DNA of 64,000 nt from Bog-756 sp963699345 (GTDB taxonomy: Bacteria; Actinomycetota; Acidimicrobiia; Acidimicrobiales; RAAP-2). Of the stretch, positions 8,231 through 14,440 are shown piece by piece. The notes beneath the pieces were generated by a model. The model searched no databases. It saw nothing but the letters and a program-made list of their open reading frames with translations, and was not told where the DNA came from. The stretch is taken from NCBI GenBank assembly GCA_963699345.1, contig CAVOTL010000005.1, positions 310,001 through 374,000 of the forward strand, read 5' to 3'. Position 1 is the stretch's first letter; every line of letters begins with the position of its first letter. The translations under genes and the position numbers were made by a program.

Positions 8231-9625
8231 GTGAAAGCGGCCGCGATCTACATCCGGATCTCGTCGGATCGGGGTGGGACGAGGGCCGGAGTACGGCGCC
8301 AGTTGGAGGACTGCCGATCGTGGGCCGCAAGGAACGACTCGACGGTCGCCGAGGTCTACGAGGACAACGACGTCAGCGCCTACCGGGGCAAGCCAAGACC
8401 CGCCTACAAACGCATGTGCGAGGACGTGAAGTCCGGCGTCCGAGACGGCGTGATCGTCTGGCACAACGACCGGCTCCACCGCAACACTCGCGAGCTCGAG
8501 GACTTCATCGACCTGGTCGAGGCCACCAGCATCGCTGTGGCCACGGTCACTAGCGGCGACTACGACCTCACGACGACCACGGGTCGGGCCATGGCCCGCA
8601 TCGCCTGCGCACTTGCCCGCCTCGAGTCCGAGGACAAGAGTCGGCGTATCAAACGTCAAGCGCTGCAGGCAGCCCAGGAGGGCAGACGCTCGGGTGGTGG
8701 CACCCGTGCCTACGGCTACCAGCCTGGCCACCAGAAGGTGATCGCCAAGGAGGCGGCCGTCATCAAGGAGGCGGCGCGGCGGATCCTCGCCGGCGAACCC
8801 CTCCGATCGGTAACGCGGGACCTCAACGATCGTGGAATCCCGACCGTGACGGGCAAGGAGTGGAACTCCTCGGTGCTCCGGACCATCCTCACCTCGGGGC
8901 GCATTTCCGGACAGCGAGAACATTTGGGCGAAATCGTGGCCACCGGCGCCTGGCCGGCCGTTATCACCCCGGCGCAGACAGCCCGACTGCGGAGCATCCT
9001 CTTGGACCCCGCCCGGCGTACCAACCGATCTCCCCGGCGCTATCCGCTTACCGGCCTCGTCTACTGCGGCAGCTGTGGCGCCCGCATGGTGGCCCGTCCC
9101 CGTGACGATGGCCAGCGGCGGTACTTCTGCGCCAAGGGACCGGGCTTCACGGGTTGCGGCGGAATGGCAGCCCTGGCTGAGCCCCTCGAGCACTTCATCG
9201 CCGAGGCCGTGCTCCACCGACTGGACTCACCGAAACTGCAGCGTGCCGTTTCTCGAGCCCTCACGGTCGAAGACGAGGCCGATGTCGTGCAGCTGGAGCT
9301 CGAGCAGGCCGATGCCGAACTCGAGGAGTTGGCCAGCCTGCACGGCCAGGGGCGCATCAGCGTTCGGGAGTGGATGGCGGCCCGCAGGCCCATCGAGGAC
9401 CGGAGGGCAGCGGCCGCCCGGCAGCTCGGGAACCTCTCAGGCGCCGCGGCGCTCGACGGGTTCGTCGGTGACACGGGGGCGCTGCGGGCGCAGTGGTCGG
9501 ATCTCGACCCGGCTCGGCAGCGAGCGATCATCAGTGCCGTGCTCCCCCGGATCATCATCAACCCGGCCGTCCGGGGCAGAAATCGCTTCGATCCCGACCG
9601 CGTGCAGCCGATCTGGCGGGCCTGA
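8231..9625 (+). CDS. int: large serine recombinase (site-specific integrase)
   Basis: 464 residues. The N-terminal resolvase domain has 'YIRIS' with catalytic Ser11 and 'WHNDRLHRNTRELEDF' containing the active-site arginines. A recombinase domain with 'GYQPG' and 'LNDRGIPTVTGKEWNSSVL' follows, then a zinc ribbon (Cys279, Cys282, Cys300, Cys309) and a coiled coil (about 345-400), as in phiC31/Bxb1-type integrases. It lies 27 bases inside the element's left end, where such integrases usually sit, and would act on attP x attB in comM. No recombination directionality factor was recognised. GTG 8231 is the start: no Shine-Dalgarno, but a TANNNT box 7 bases upstream. Confidence 0.95.
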   Translation: MKAAAIYIRISSDRGGTRAGVRRQLEDCRSWAARNDSTVAEVYEDNDVSAYRGKPRPAYKRMCEDVKSGVRDGVIVWHNDRLHRNTRELEDFIDLVEATSIAVATVTSGDYDLTTTTGRAMARIACALARLESEDKSRRIKRQALQAAQEGRRSGGGTRAYGYQPGHQKVIAKEAAVIKEAARRILAGEPLRSVTRDLNDRGIPTVTGKEWNSSVLRTILTSGRISGQREHLGEIVATGAWPAVITPAQTARLRSILLDPARRTNRSPRRYPLTGLVYCGSCGARMVARPRDDGQRRYFCAKGPGFTGCGGMAALAEPLEHFIAEAVLHRLDSPKLQRAVSRALTVEDEADVVQLELEQADAELEELASLHGQGRISVREWMAARRPIEDRRAAAARQLGNLSGAAALDGFVGDTGALRAQWSDLDPARQRAIISAVLPRIIINPAVRGRNRFDPDRVQPIWRA

Positions 9626-9814
9626 GCGGACCGGTGCTCGTCCACTGGCGAGCAGAATGGCGACTTCGCCGATGACCGACATGTCCTCGACGCATGGCGG
9701 AAATCCCTGTGCTTTGGCGGTGTCCATTGCCCATTCCTTTGCTCTGACTGCCAGCTCGAGTTCCGGTGCGTCCGGCCGCCGGTGGCGGCCGACGCCCCGG
9801 CTCGATGGATTCAC
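9437..9814 (-). CDS. small protein translationally coupled to rep, overlapping the integrase 3' end
   Basis: 125 codons beginning with a GTG that overlaps the rep stop (GTGA, 9811-9814). The first half, with 'AVRAKEWAMDTAKAQGFPP' and 'VEDMSVIGEVAILL', reads like a genuine helical protein; from memory, similar short proteins accompany rep genes in actinobacterial plasmids. After about residue 60 the frame runs antisense through the last 189 bases of the integrase, so the C-terminal part may be unselected extension. Function unknown; an accessory role in replication or copy control is only a guess from position. Confidence 0.5.
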   Translation of the reverse strand: MNPSSRGVGRHRRPDAPELELAVRAKEWAMDTAKAQGFPPCVEDMSVIGEVAILLASGRAPVRSGPPDRLHAVGIEAISAPDGRVDDDPGEHGTDDRSLPSRVEIRPLRPQRPRVTDEPVERRGA

Positions 9815-10605
9815 TGGTTCCACGAGGCCCAGACTGCTGGTGGTCCGTACCAGAGCTCTGCTTCCCTCGACCTCCAGATGATGTTCGGCCATGCGCCCAT
9901 CCGTTCGCTTGCTTCTTCCATGGCCGCTGACGAACTCCGGGCGACGATCCGCTCCACCGCAGGACGGAATCCTTGGGCGCACTCGTAGCGGTGCAGGCCG
10001 AGGATGCGGTGGTCGTCCAGATCCTTGCCGACATACTTGGCCAGGTACCTGGCCGCCTGCCTTGCTTCGCCCAGGGATCCCTGTCCGATCGGGATGTCAC
10101 CGAGCAGCTTGATGTGGACGAAGCCCCTCCCCCACGCCGCCCTGATCTGGCCGTGGCGGATGTAGCGGCCGACGGCGAAGTGGACGTGCAGGCCGTGGCC
10201 GCCGGGGTGCCATTCGGGTACCCAAAGATAGGGAAAGGGTTCACCGAGGAATTCCCTCAGGTTCCGGAAGAACTCGGCGACATCGTCCCGGAGCAGTTCC
10301 TGGTCGTGGCAGGCCACGGCGTAGGTGAGCGTCCCGAGACGGTTGAGCCGGTTGGACGCTGCGTAGCGCCGGATTGCCGTACCGGCTCGCCTCGTGGCTT
10401 GCTCCGCCGATCGTTCGGGGTCCCGCGCCTCACCCCGGCGTCCCCGGTCCACCGGCTTCCGCTTAAGTGCGCTCTGGAATGTGCCCCCGGCTTCGGCTGC
10501 TCCGACGTAGAGACCGAGCACCCACCGGCCCTCTTCCAGCGTCCCGAGTTTCGTTGCTACATCAAGTGAAGTAGAAAGCTCGTCCCCGACTGCCCCATCG
10601 GCCAT
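9811..10605 (-). CDS. rep: HUH-type rolling-circle replication initiator
   Basis: 264 residues. The order of motifs fits rolling-circle Rep proteins: motif 1 'LGTLTYAV' (90-97), HUH motif 'HVHF' (His140 and His142, metal ligands) and the catalytic tyrosine segment 'YLAKYVGKDLDD' (Tyr187 and/or Tyr191). It would nick the double-strand origin and covalently attach to the 5' end, allowing replication of the excised circle. ATG 10605 lies 13 bases after the stop of the upstream HTH gene, so the two are co-transcribed. Starting further upstream would run antisense-looking sequence through that gene, so it is not favoured. Similarity to RepSA-like proteins of integrative plasmids is inferred from motifs. 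Confidence 0.8.
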   Translation of the reverse strand: MADGAVGDELSTSLDVATKLGTLEEGRWVLGLYVGAAEAGGTFQSALKRKPVDRGRRGEARDPERSAEQATRRAGTAIRRYAASNRLNRLGTLTYAVACHDQELLRDDVAEFFRNLREFLGEPFPYLWVPEWHPGGHGLHVHFAVGRYIRHGQIRAAWGRGFVHIKLLGDIPIGQGSLGEARQAARYLAKYVGKDLDDHRILGLHRYECAQGFRPAVERIVARSSSAAMEEASERMGAWPNIIWRSREAELWYGPPAVWASWNQ

Positions 10606-10618
10606 CTGATCGCCCCAC

Positions 10619-11152
10619 TCACCCGGTACCGTCGAGGTCGGGGTCGACCTCGTCAGCCGGCGCAACCCCGCCGAGGCCCGGCCAGTCGTCCGGGTGGGCG
10701 CTCCCGTCCCGGAGGTCGATGGCGAAGTCGATCTCCGCCTTCCAGAGGCGCTCAAGGTCGAGGCTGATCCATCCCGGGTTCCAGCTATCGGGATGCTGAC
10801 CGAAGCGGGCCCGGAAGCGCTTCAGCTTCCGGAAGATGGTCGTCCGGTGCCAACCCAGCCGCTCCAACGCCTCAAAGCCACCAGCCTGGTGCCACGCAAT
10901 CCAGAAGCCGACATCCGCCGTGGCCGCCACCATCTCGTCGGCATGGGCATCACGAACCTCGTCGACCATCGACGGGTCGATCCCCCGAAGCCTCGAACCG
11001 GTGCCGACCCGGACACGATCCGATGGTTCATAGCCTCCGATGAAACGATCCCGCCGGGCCTTGGCCAGGCCGGTGCCCTCCGAGCTCTCGCTTCGTTCCG
11101 CCCGGAGATCCACGGAGCCGTTGTTTGCTAGTTGCGTTTCTGCATCTTCCAT
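10619..11152 (-). CDS. replication-associated helix-turn-helix protein
   Basis: 177 residues. The middle holds 'ALERLGWHRTTIFRKLKRF', a convincing helix-turn-helix with a basic recognition helix; the flanks are charged and low in hydrophobicity, so it is cytosolic. It is the first gene of the minus-strand operon with rep. Position suggests a regulator of rep or an origin-binding helper. The ATG at 11152 has no clear ribosome-binding site. Upstream there are two 'TAGTTGC' motifs 24 bases apart that may be its own operator. I do not recognise a named family. Confidence 0.65.
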   Translation of the reverse strand: MEDAETQLANNGSVDLRAERSESSEGTGLAKARRDRFIGGYEPSDRVRVGTGSRLRGIDPSMVDEVRDAHADEMVAATADVGFWIAWHQAGGFEALERLGWHRTTIFRKLKRFRARFGQHPDSWNPGWISLDLERLWKAEIDFAIDLRDGSAHPDDWPGLGGVAPADEVDPDLDGTG

Positions 11153-11216
11153 AGTTGCATACTTGCTGCTAGCCGGTACGGGGTCAAGTCATGCCAAGAC
11201 GAGGCGGCGATCAGGC

Positions 11217-11233
11217 CAGCCGCCGGGCGGCTG
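11217..11233. repeat. strong inverted repeat between rep operon and toxin-antitoxin genes
   Basis: CAGCCGC-CGG-GCGGCTG has 7-bp perfect arms and a 3-base loop. A second palindrome CGCCGC-CT-GCGGCG lies 60-70 bases downstream. In a 272-bp gap upstream of a rolling-circle rep operon, such hairpins are candidates for the double-strand origin, but nicking-site homology cannot be assigned. Confidence 0.35.
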
Positions 11234-11412
11234 ACCAGGACGAATTGTCGACAGAGGCGGGGCTCACCACGCAGCCGTCAAGGGTGCGCTTCGCCGCCTG
11301 CGGCGCCCTGGACTGCTGCTTCTGCCCTGCGCATCGGTGGATCGACCCTGGCCTCCGAGATCCCGGTTCTCCGGTTCGGCTGAGCACTGTCCATTTTGGC
11401 CAGACTTCTAGC

Positions 11413-11418
11413 TACAAT
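11413..11418 (+). promoter_or_regulatory. -10 box TACAAT of the toxin-antitoxin operon
   Basis: TACAAT ends 6 bases before the antitoxin ATG (11425); there is no Shine-Dalgarno, so translation is probably leaderless. Confidence 0.5.
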
Positions 11419-11424
11419 CATTCC

Positions 11425-11694
11425 ATGACGTCCGTACCCCTTGGAGAAGCCAAGAACCGACTCTCGGAGTTCATCGCTGACGTCGAGCGGACCCACGACC
11501 GGGTGTTGATCACCCGTCACGGTCATCCAGCTGCCGTATTGATCTCACCCGAGGATCTGGCGGCCCTCGAAGAGACGGTGGACATCCTCACCACGGCCGG
11601 GGCTCCCGAAGCCATCGCGGAAGGCCTGGCCGACCTCGACGCCGGCCGGATCGCCGACAACGACGCTCTTCGTGCCCGCTTCAACTCTCGGTGA
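11425..11694 (+). CDS. Phd/YefM-family antitoxin
   Basis: 89 residues. The N-terminal 'SVPLGEAKNRLSEFIADVE' followed by 'VLITRHGHPAAVLISPEDL' is the Phd/YefM DNA-binding fold (AxxxL, then a strand hairpin). The C-terminal helix 'EAIAEGLADLDAGRIADND' is the toxin-neutralising segment, presumably wrapping the RelE-like partner encoded next. The stop overlaps the toxin start (GTGA at 11691-11694). The complex would repress its own promoter. In an integrative element the pair most likely stabilises maintenance. Confidence 0.9.
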   Translation: MTSVPLGEAKNRLSEFIADVERTHDRVLITRHGHPAAVLISPEDLAALEETVDILTTAGAPEAIAEGLADLDAGRIADNDALRARFNSR

Positions 11695-11957
11695 CCACCG
11701 GATATGAAGTCCGCATTTCCGCACGCGCCGAACGGGACCTGCTTCGCCTTCCCGAAAAGATTGGGGCCGCGTGCCTCGAGTTCATCTTCGGACCGTTGGC
11801 CGATGAACCGCAACGAGTCGGTGGCCCGCTGAGCGGCCAGTTGATCGGCATGCGGTCGGCCAGGCGAGGCAGCTACCGGATCATCTACAAGATTGACGAG
11901 CAGCGCCACCAGGTCGGCATCGTCCATATCGACCACCGAGGCGACGTCTACCGCTGA
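11691..11957 (+). CDS. RelE/ParE-family toxin
   Basis: 88 residues, typical size. 'YEVRISARAERDLLRLPEKI' is the family N-terminus and 'IGMRSARRGSYRIIYKIDEQ' contains the conserved R..YRI.Y core strand; the end 'VGIVHIDHRGDVYR' has the HR..VY pattern of RelE ribonucleases (mRNA cleavage in the ribosomal A site). The GTG start overlaps the antitoxin TGA. RelE rather than ParE (gyrase poison) is favoured by the HR..VYR tail, but not certain. Confidence 0.9.
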   Translation: MTTGYEVRISARAERDLLRLPEKIGAACLEFIFGPLADEPQRVGGPLSGQLIGMRSARRGSYRIIYKIDEQRHQVGIVHIDHRGDVYR

Positions 11958-12083
11958 ATTGCTAGGAACGGATCCCGGCGGAGCTTGATGACCAAATCAA
12001 TCATCGCCCTCCAGCCCGCTTTTAGGGGGCAGGGTAGAATTCTCAGGCTGGTTATGCATGCTGCCGATGAAGACTGGGTGAGC

Positions 12084-12137
12084 ATGACAATCGCTGACCA
12101 ACAGACTCCGGTGACAGCCGCCAACGTGGAGAGTCTG
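12084..12137 (+). pseudogene. 5' fragment of the gene interrupted by the IS3-family element
   Basis: ATG 12084 opens 18 codons ending exactly at the IS left end (CTG, the target triplet). If the IS and one CTG copy are removed, the frame continues without a stop into the lipoprotein gene at 13490-13975, giving 179 codons. Whether ATG 12084 or the in-frame GTG at 12126 was the original start is open; GTG 12126 would give a normal-length lipoprotein signal peptide. Confidence 0.45.
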
Positions 12138-12187
12138 TGAACCGCCCCGGGATTGGTGACTTCTCCACCTCTTGAGAGGATGGAGCC

Positions 12188-12523
12188 ATGCCAGAGTCCC
12201 AGAAGCGGCCCGGGAGGCCGCCCTACCCACCCGAGGTCCGGGAGCGAGCCGTCCGGATGGTCTTCGATCACCAGGACGAGTACCCGTCGCAGTGGAAGGC
12301 CATCGAGTCGATCTCGGCGAAGCTGTCGATCAACCACGAGACCCTTCGCCAGTGGGTCCGCCGGGCCGAAACCGATGCCGGCGACCGACCCGGCCTGACC
12401 ACGGACGAGCGGGCCAAGATGAAGGACCTCGAGCGTGAGGTGAAGGAGCTCCGTCGGGCCAACGAGATCCTCAAGTCCGCGGCCCATTTCTTCGGGGCGG
12501 AGCTCGACCGCCAACAGCGCTGA
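12188..12523 (+). CDS. IS3-family transposase OrfA
   Basis: 111 residues. The N-terminal HTH segment 'YPPEVRERAVRMVFDHQ' then 'HETLRQWVRRAE' binds the terminal repeats; the C-terminal leucine-zipper-like helix 'LEREVKELRRANEILKSA' mediates multimerisation, as in IS3 OrfA. ATG 12188 has GGAG four bases upstream. It ends in TGA at 12521-12523, where the orfB frame is already open one base back (-1), so the full transposase would come from a -1 frameshift. No textbook A-rich slippery run is present; the 'TTTCTTCGGGG' stretch at 12487-12497 is the nearest candidate. Confidence 0.9.
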   Translation: MPESQKRPGRPPYPPEVRERAVRMVFDHQDEYPSQWKAIESISAKLSINHETLRQWVRRAETDAGDRPGLTTDERAKMKDLEREVKELRRANEILKSAAHFFGAELDRQQR

Positions 12524-13455
12524 TCGTCGCCTTCATCGACGCCCATCGGGACCGCTTCGGGGTCGAGCCGATCTGCCGGGTGCTCACCGAGCACGGCTGC
12601 AAGATCGCCCCGAACACGTACTGGGTGGCGAAGAAGCGACCGCCATCGGCCCGTGCCGTCAAAGACGAAGTCCTGAAGGTCCAGATCGCCCGGGTCCACG
12701 CCGACAACCTCGATGTCTACGGGGCCGACAAGGTCTGGGCCCAGCTCAACCGGGAGGGCACCCGGGTCGCCCGCTGCACCGTCGAGCGCCTCATGCGTGA
12801 CCTGGGGCTTTCCGGTGTCCGGCGCGGCAAGGCCTACAAGGTCACCACCTGCGCGGACGACCGTCTGCACCGGCCTGATGACCTCGTGGACCGGGACTTC
12901 ACGGCCGCTGCGCCGAACCGCCTCTGGGTGGCCGACCTCACCTACGTGAAGACGCACGCCGGCTGGGTCTACGCCGCCTTCATCATCGACGTCTACAGCC
13001 GGATGATCGTGGGCTGGCAGCTGTCGAACTCGCTGCGCTCCGACCTGGCCATCGACGCCCTGGAGATGGCCGTCTGGAACCGCACCCGGCAGGGCCAGGT
13101 TCTCGACGGCCTGGTTCATCACAGCGATAAGGGGGTCCAGTACTTGTCGATCCGCTACTCCGAGCGGTTGGCCGAGAACGACATCGTGGCATCCGTCGGA
13201 TCCACCGGAGACAGCTACGACAACGCCATGGCCGAGGCGTTCAACAGCCTCTACAAATGGGAGCTGATCTACCCGAAGGGCCCGTGGACGGGGCTCGACG
13301 ACGTCGAGTTCGCCACCATGGGCTACATCGACTGGTTCAACCACCGCCGTCTCCACGGCGAGATCACGAACGACAACACCTACGTCACACCGGCAGAGTT
13401 CGAGTCCGCCTACTACCGTCAGACAGCACCCGCCCTCGAGGCGGTTACCCAATAG
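12520..13455 (+). CDS. IS3-family transposase OrfB (DDE integrase core)
   Basis: About 311 residues in the -1 frame relative to orfA. The recognisable protein begins at 'LIVAFIDAHRDRFGVEPICR', before any ATG/GTG (first GTG is 12580), so it is expected as an OrfAB fusion. The rve core shows the catalytic triad: Asp in 'LWVADLTYV', Asp in 'VHHSDKGVQYLS', and Glu in 'YDNAMAEAFNSLYKWEL'. The end 'WFNHRRLHGEI' and 'TPAEFE' is the family C-terminus. No stops or frame breaks occur within the core, so it is likely active. Confidence 0.9.
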   Translation: MIVAFIDAHRDRFGVEPICRVLTEHGCKIAPNTYWVAKKRPPSARAVKDEVLKVQIARVHADNLDVYGADKVWAQLNREGTRVARCTVERLMRDLGLSGVRRGKAYKVTTCADDRLHRPDDLVDRDFTAAAPNRLWVADLTYVKTHAGWVYAAFIIDVYSRMIVGWQLSNSLRSDLAIDALEMAVWNRTRQGQVLDGLVHHSDKGVQYLSIRYSERLAENDIVASVGSTGDSYDNAMAEAFNSLYKWELIYPKGPWTGLDDVEFATMGYIDWFNHRRLHGEITNDNTYVTPAEFESAYYRQTAPALEAVTQ

Positions 13456-13501
13456 CCGGAGCAGTCATGGAACCCGGGGCGATTCACTGATCCCCCAGTT
13501 C

Positions 13502-13975
13502 TTGCGCCGCTTTGGCATGTCATTCATGTTGGGGATTGGAGTGTCGGTACTTCTAGCCGGTTGTGCGCAAACCACTCCGACGCCCCCTGCTTCAGTGCGT
13601 AGGGGCATTTCTGAACTCCGATCCGACCAGCTTCTCCACAGCATCCCTCCTGGCGCACGCCAAGTAGGTCAGGAGTTCGTGACTGCGCCCATGTGGAACG
13701 GGTCAGGGAAGGTCTGGAGGGAACCGCAGGCCAACACGGAATTCACCTATGCCGGCACCAATGCCGAAGTCGTCGCCTATTTCACCGCTCGGGCCAAGGA
13801 ACTTGGGCTTCACTCCCAAGCGGGCCAAGGTTCAGGTACGGCACCAGGGTGGATCGAAACCCTCCCCAGCGGTGACGTGATCCAGGTGTACTTGGCACCT
13901 GGTCTAACTCGTACCGGCAAGACCCTCATGCCTCACTACTACCAAGTCGTGGCATTTGAGTCGCCCCGCAATTAG
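13502..13975 (+). CDS. putative lipoprotein, 5' end displaced by the IS
   Basis: 157 residues from the TTG at 13502. 'RRFGMSFMLGIGVSVLLAGC' is a lipoprotein signal peptide with lipobox LAGC, so the mature protein would start at Cys20 and sit on the outer face of the membrane. The mature part has 'PPGARQVGQEF', 'TEFTYAGTNAEVVAYF' and 'LPSGDVIQVYLAPG', reminiscent of small secreted proteins with an alpha/beta fold, but I recognise no family. The frame is open upstream to the IS edge, and removing the IS fuses it to ATG 12084. Its native start and promoter were therefore probably lost, and it may now rely on IS-borne transcription. Confidence 0.6.
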   Translation: MRRFGMSFMLGIGVSVLLAGCAQTTPTPPASVRRGISELRSDQLLHSIPPGARQVGQEFVTAPMWNGSGKVWREPQANTEFTYAGTNAEVVAYFTARAKELGLHSQAGQGSGTAPGWIETLPSGDVIQVYLAPGLTRTGKTLMPHYYQVVAFESPRN

Positions 13976-14067
13976 GTTTCGCTTCCCGTGTCCCCGGTCA
14001 GGTAGGCCTCCGACTTGGTCGAGTGCTGAATCTCGAAGGCCTATCCCACTCGTGCTGCAGTGGGTCA

Positions 14068-14083
14068 CTGACCCGGCGGTCAG
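14068..14083. terminator. hairpin between lipoprotein and small acidic protein genes
   Basis: CTGACC-CGGC-GGTCAG has 6-bp arms and a 4-base loop, 93 bases after the lipoprotein stop and just upstream of the next promoter box. Either a terminator or an operator. Confidence 0.3.
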
Positions 14084-14105
14084 GGGCAGTTGCCCAGTCG
14101 TCAGA

Positions 14106-14111
14106 TAGCGT
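14106..14111 (+). promoter_or_regulatory. -10-like TAGCGT box, leaderless start
   Basis: TAGCGT ends 7 bases before GTG 14119, the same geometry as at the integrase gene. Confidence 0.4.
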
Positions 14112-14118
14112 CGTCAGA

Positions 14119-14358
14119 GTGAACAGGTCTGAGTTAGTCGAGGCAGCCCACCGGGAAGGCATCCTCGACACTGCTTACAGCTTTGAGGGCGGACCTTCCG
14201 ACGAGAAGTATGTCCTTGAGCTGGAGGAAGGCGGATGGTGCCTCTACTTCTCTGAACGTGGAGGGCGAGTGGACGAAGTCCACTTCGACAACGAACACGA
14301 AGCCTGCGACGAACTGTTCATGCGTTTGGTGGCCGACCCGACGACCCGCCGATTCTGA
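14119..14358 (+). CDS. small acidic protein of unknown function
   Basis: 79 residues from GTG 14119. An in-frame start at 14023 exists, but the leader it adds looks non-coding, and the TAGCGT box at 14106 supports 14119. The sequence 'YVLELEEGGWCLYFSERGG' then 'VHFDNEHEACDELFMRLV' suggests a small alpha/beta fold: strands with an aromatic core, then an amphipathic helix. It is strongly acidic and soluble. Its size and charge recall immunity proteins, but no toxin gene lies next to it. Last gene before the right attachment junction. Confidence 0.6.
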   Translation: MNRSELVEAAHREGILDTAYSFEGGPSDEKYVLELEEGGWCLYFSERGGRVDEVHFDNEHEACDELFMRLVADPTTRRF

Positions 14359-14411
14359 GGGTTCGGGCTATGGCAGAAGTGCCGGTAGTGGGCACCCCAG
14401 TCAGGGAACAT

Positions 14412-14440
14412 TGAGCCACCCTTGTATGGGCCAGGCTGAT
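14412..14440. other. right attachment junction in comM
   Basis: Element sequence 'GCCACCCTTGTA' ends at 14426, the crossover dinucleotide TG is 14427-14428, and comM sequence 'GGCCAGGCTGAT' resumes at 14429. Combined with the left junction, attP contains TTGTA-TG-TACAA, an exact 5-bp inverted repeat around the core with 9 of the first 10 positions matching between arms. Confidence 0.85.

Larger units (their letters stand above)
12138..13486 (+). mobile_element. IS3-family insertion sequence, 1,349 bp, with 3-bp target duplication
   Basis: The ends are imperfect inverted repeats beginning TGAACCGCCCCGGG (left) and TGAATCGCCCCGGG (right, reverse complement); 23 of the first 29 bases match. The directly repeated flank CTG (12135-12137 and 13487-13489) is the 3-bp duplication typical of the family. 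It contains orfA and orfB in the usual overlapping arrangement. It looks intact, so insertion is probably recent. It sits inside the larger comM element and splits a short gene there. Confidence 0.9.
8205..14428. mobile_element. 6.2-kb serine-integrase/HUH-Rep integrative element inserted in comM
   Basis: Both ends are read directly from the split host gene. It carries a large serine integrase at one end, a minus-strand operon of a HTH helper, an HUH replication initiator and a small coupled ORF, then a toxin-antitoxin pair, an IS3-family copy, a lipoprotein and a small acidic protein. No relaxase, FtsK/TraB-type translocase or structural phage gene is visible, so it is not evidently self-transmissible. 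It most resembles a stripped-down actinobacterial integrative plasmid. Excision should be scarless for comM. Confidence 0.85.

Noticed and set aside
9558..10244. 228-codon minus-strand frame overlapping rep
   Set aside because: Ser/Arg-rich shadow in another frame; rep has the ordered HUH and Tyr motifs.
8203..14428. Interpretation of the comM insertion as a prophage
   Set aside because: No capsid, terminase, portal, tail or lysis gene is recognisable, and the element is only 6.2 kb.
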